Assembly: GCA_964452105.1 (NCBI GenBank)
Contig: CAYVLI010000164.1
Span: 1-6,297 of the forward strand
Source of the DNA: CAYVLI01 sp964452105 [NCBI: uncultured Nitrospinota bacterium]
Lineage (GTDB): Bacteria; JAUXIQ01
Direction of reading: 5' to 3'
Length of the DNA: 6,297 bases
The translations under genes and the position numbers were made by a program. The notes under the pieces were generated by a model. The model had not been told where the DNA came from and did no database searches. It saw only the letters and a program-made list of their open reading frames with translations. Positions 4,926-6,297 of the stretch are shown in pieces (position 1 is the stretch's first letter; each line of letters opens with the position of its first letter).

Positions 4926-5843
4926 TCAATTTATATCATGCCGGGGAAGTGTAAAGGTCTCGACATTCCATCCGATCAATCTCATCTTCAACCATCGCTG
5001 CGCCTTGAGCAGCAAGCGGGAAAGCAGGTAGAGGGTCTTGAGCAAAAGATATACGTCGCGCCCATAAAACTTTTTATAAAAGTTCAAGAAGCTCTGGTGG
5101 TAAATTCTAACCAGCGTCTCCGATTGCCTCTTTAACGTGCTACCTCCGCCATAGTGCATTACCTGTGCCTCCGGGTAGTAAACGACTTTATAGCCCTTCT
5201 TTCTTATGCGGTAGCACAAATCTACTTCCTCGTTGTACATGAGGTTGTCTTCGTCCAGGAGCCCCACTTCCTTGAACAGACGTAGCGGAACCATGAAGCA
5301 GGCGCCTGAGACGGCGTCAACCTCCCTTATGCTGTTTCTGTCCCAATCGGCGTAAATGTTTTCCTGTAGGCAACGGTTATGCGGGAAGAGACGGTGGACG
5401 AAAAGGTATTCGTAGAGGGCATAGTGGAAGGTGGGAAATCGGTTGCAAGTGCGCTGCAAGGTCCCGTCGAAATTGAGCAGTTTTGGGCCCAGAGCGCCTA
5501 CGTCACTATGCTGGTCCATGTATTCGACCATTCGTTGAAGGGAGCGAGGCTGCACTATGGCATCGTTATTGAGAATGAGGGCGTGGCGGCCCACGGCCTT
5601 GCGCAGGTTCTGGTTATTGGCTTTCGCGAAGTAGAGGTTCTCATCGTTTTCGATGATAGTTACCTGCGGAAACTTTTGCCTGACCATCTGGAGGCTGCCA
5701 TCGGTGGATGCGTTGTCGGCCACGAAAACCTCGAAAGCTATTTCCCCGGCGTCCCGGTAGATGGAATTTAGAAGCCCCTCCAGAAACTGCATGCCGTTGC
5801 GATTTACTATGGAAATGGAAAGGTTCGGAACCTGTGAATTCAA
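4926..5843 (-). CDS. Family 2 glycosyltransferase, rhamnosyltransferase-like (WbbL type)
   Basis: A 305-residue GT-A-fold glycosyltransferase. Motifs in order are LSISIVNRNG (8-17), VFVADNASTDGS (39-50) for nucleotide binding, ENLYFAKANNQ (68-78), LILNNDAIV (89-97) with the metal-binding NND, DAVSGACFMVPL (176-187), and EEVDLCYRIRKKGYKVVYYPEAQVMHYGGGST (205-236) with acceptor and catalytic residues. The C-terminal 60 residues are hydrophobic and basic and may touch the membrane. This group commonly adds rhamnose or related sugars to cell-surface polysaccharide. The start is probably TTG 5843, with AGGAG nine bases upstream and a standard family N-terminus; GTG 5876 would add 11 residues but has no ribosome site. 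It is first of the three-gene unit with the CgeB-like enzyme and the binding protein. Donor sugar not deducible. Confidence 0.88.
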   Translation of the reverse strand: MNSQVPNLSISIVNRNGMQFLEGLLNSIYRDAGEIAFEVFVADNASTDGSLQMVRQKFPQVTIIENDENLYFAKANNQNLRKAVGRHALILNNDAIVQPRSLQRMVEYMDQHSDVGALGPKLLNFDGTLQRTCNRFPTFHYALYEYLFVHRLFPHNRCLQENIYADWDRNSIREVDAVSGACFMVPLRLFKEVGLLDEDNLMYNEEVDLCYRIRKKGYKVVYYPEAQVMHYGGGSTLKRQSETLVRIYHQSFLNFYKKFYGRDVYLLLKTLYLLSRLLLKAQRWLKMRLIGWNVETFTLPRHDIN

Positions 5844-5937
5844 CCGTGTACTCTCCTGGTAATACAAACCGGCCACTACTATTTGGTCATTATTCTACAA
5901 GATTTCTGCGGCCGGCTCGATATAAGGATCTTGTTTA

Positions 5938-5966
5938 ATTTTAACGACTGGATTAACAGGAAACAA
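5938..5966 (-). promoter_or_regulatory. Candidate promoter of the glycosyltransferase unit
   Basis: On the minus strand TTGTTT (5966-5961), a 17-base spacer and TAAAAT (5943-5938) lie about 95 bases upstream of the family 2 glycosyltransferase start, in the gap after the PHP gene. The -10 is good and the -35 is partial. I see no clear terminator between the PHP gene stop (6018) and this site, so read-through is possible. Confidence 0.35.
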
Positions 5967-6017
5967 CACGGCGAATACCACGAAGAGATGAAATCGGCGG
6001 CTCTGCGAATCTGAACG

Positions 6018-6297
6018 CTAACGCACCCGACGGTCAACGGGACGACAGGCCCCTTTCCTGATCGCTTCCACGATATCGGCCTCCGTGGTGACTTCCATGG
6101 TGAACTCGGTCGCACAATCGCCCACGGTATTGGCTGTGTGGGCGTCGCTGCCACCGGTCCCGCACAAACCCAATTTTTCTGCAACCTGCCGGGCAAACAG
6201 AACTTCTTCCCTTGTGGAGCCTCCGTTGGCAACCTCTACGGCGTCAACCAGCTCGAATATGGGTCTCGTGCAAGCCTCTTCCAGATCCACAGATTGC
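6018..6297 (-). CDS. PHP-domain metal-dependent hydrolase, C-terminal part
   Basis: Only the last 92 residues are inside the window; the gene enters from the right edge and ends at TAG (6020-6018). The visible part has FELVDAVEVANGG, then REEVLFARQVAEKLGLCGTGGSDAH followed by TANTVGDCATEF. The GSDAH motif, with its metal-binding Asp and His, followed by an 'xxxVG' segment is typical of the C-terminal end of PHP-superfamily phosphoesterases (including the TrpH/YciV-like and PHP-associated types). These bind up to three metals and hydrolyse phosphoester bonds. The substrate cannot be told without the N-terminal HxH motif. Separated from the glycosyltransferase genes by about 174 bases, so a shared role is not implied. 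Confidence 0.85.
   Translation of the reverse strand, partial: QSVDLEEACTRPIFELVDAVEVANGGSTREEVLFARQVAEKLGLCGTGGSDAHTANTVGDCATEFTMEVTTEADIVEAIRKGACRPVDRRVR

Noticed and set aside
4085-4954. Plus-strand open frame of about 290 residues.
   Set aside because: Antisense to the CgeB-like glycosyltransferase, which has clear family motifs; the plus-strand translation shows none.

Overview
The window is bacterial DNA of moderate G+C. All genes I can identify with confidence lie on the minus strand and read right to left. The most likely source is an anaerobic, selenocysteine-using bacterium, possibly Chloroflexota/Dehalococcoidia-like or deltaproteobacterial. That guess rests on two genes with in-frame UGA codons at expected cysteine positions and on a copy of the intergenic repeat that translates as 'VILSAAKNL'. 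Taxonomy cannot be fixed from this sequence alone.

Right part (6297 to 2414): the C-terminal end of a PHP-domain metal-dependent hydrolase enters from the right edge and stops at 6018. After a 174-base gap with a candidate promoter, three closely spaced genes follow: a family 2 glycosyltransferase (5843-4926), a CgeB-like glycosyltransferase (4891-3803) and a secreted periplasmic substrate-binding protein of the branched-chain amino acid (LivK) type (3784-2414). Gaps of 34 and 18 bases suggest co-transcription. The glycosyltransferases point to surface polysaccharide or glycan synthesis. The binding protein has no ABC permease or ATPase beside it here.

Left part (2413 to 270): a separate unit starts from a good sigma70-like promoter with palindromic, AT-rich DNA around it. 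It encodes a MarR-family regulator (2292-1834), then a PF03773/DUF318 (ArsP-like) permease (1793-840), then an AhpD/carboxymuconolactone decarboxylase-like protein (core 542-270). The permease is split by an in-frame UGA at 1595-1593, in the 'SPL-UGA' motif where relatives have SPLC. The AhpD-like protein has an in-frame UGA at 413-411, giving CYP-UGA in place of CxxC. Both UGAs are followed at a suitable distance by a hairpin compatible with a bacterial SECIS. I therefore read this as a MarR-controlled operon for two selenoproteins: a membrane permease with Sec in its first conserved motif and a small CxxU redox protein. This is the most interesting content of the window.

The AhpD-like gene appears interrupted. 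Its likely first 17 codons (834-784) begin five bases after the permease stop, but about 240 bases containing a 28-base imperfect inverted repeat separate them from the conserved core. The core may be translated from an internal ATG at 542. The first 269 bases hold no gene I can name: an open plus-strand frame that could be the end of a gene entering from the left, a possible outward promoter, and a perfect 10-base inverted repeat beside a T-run.
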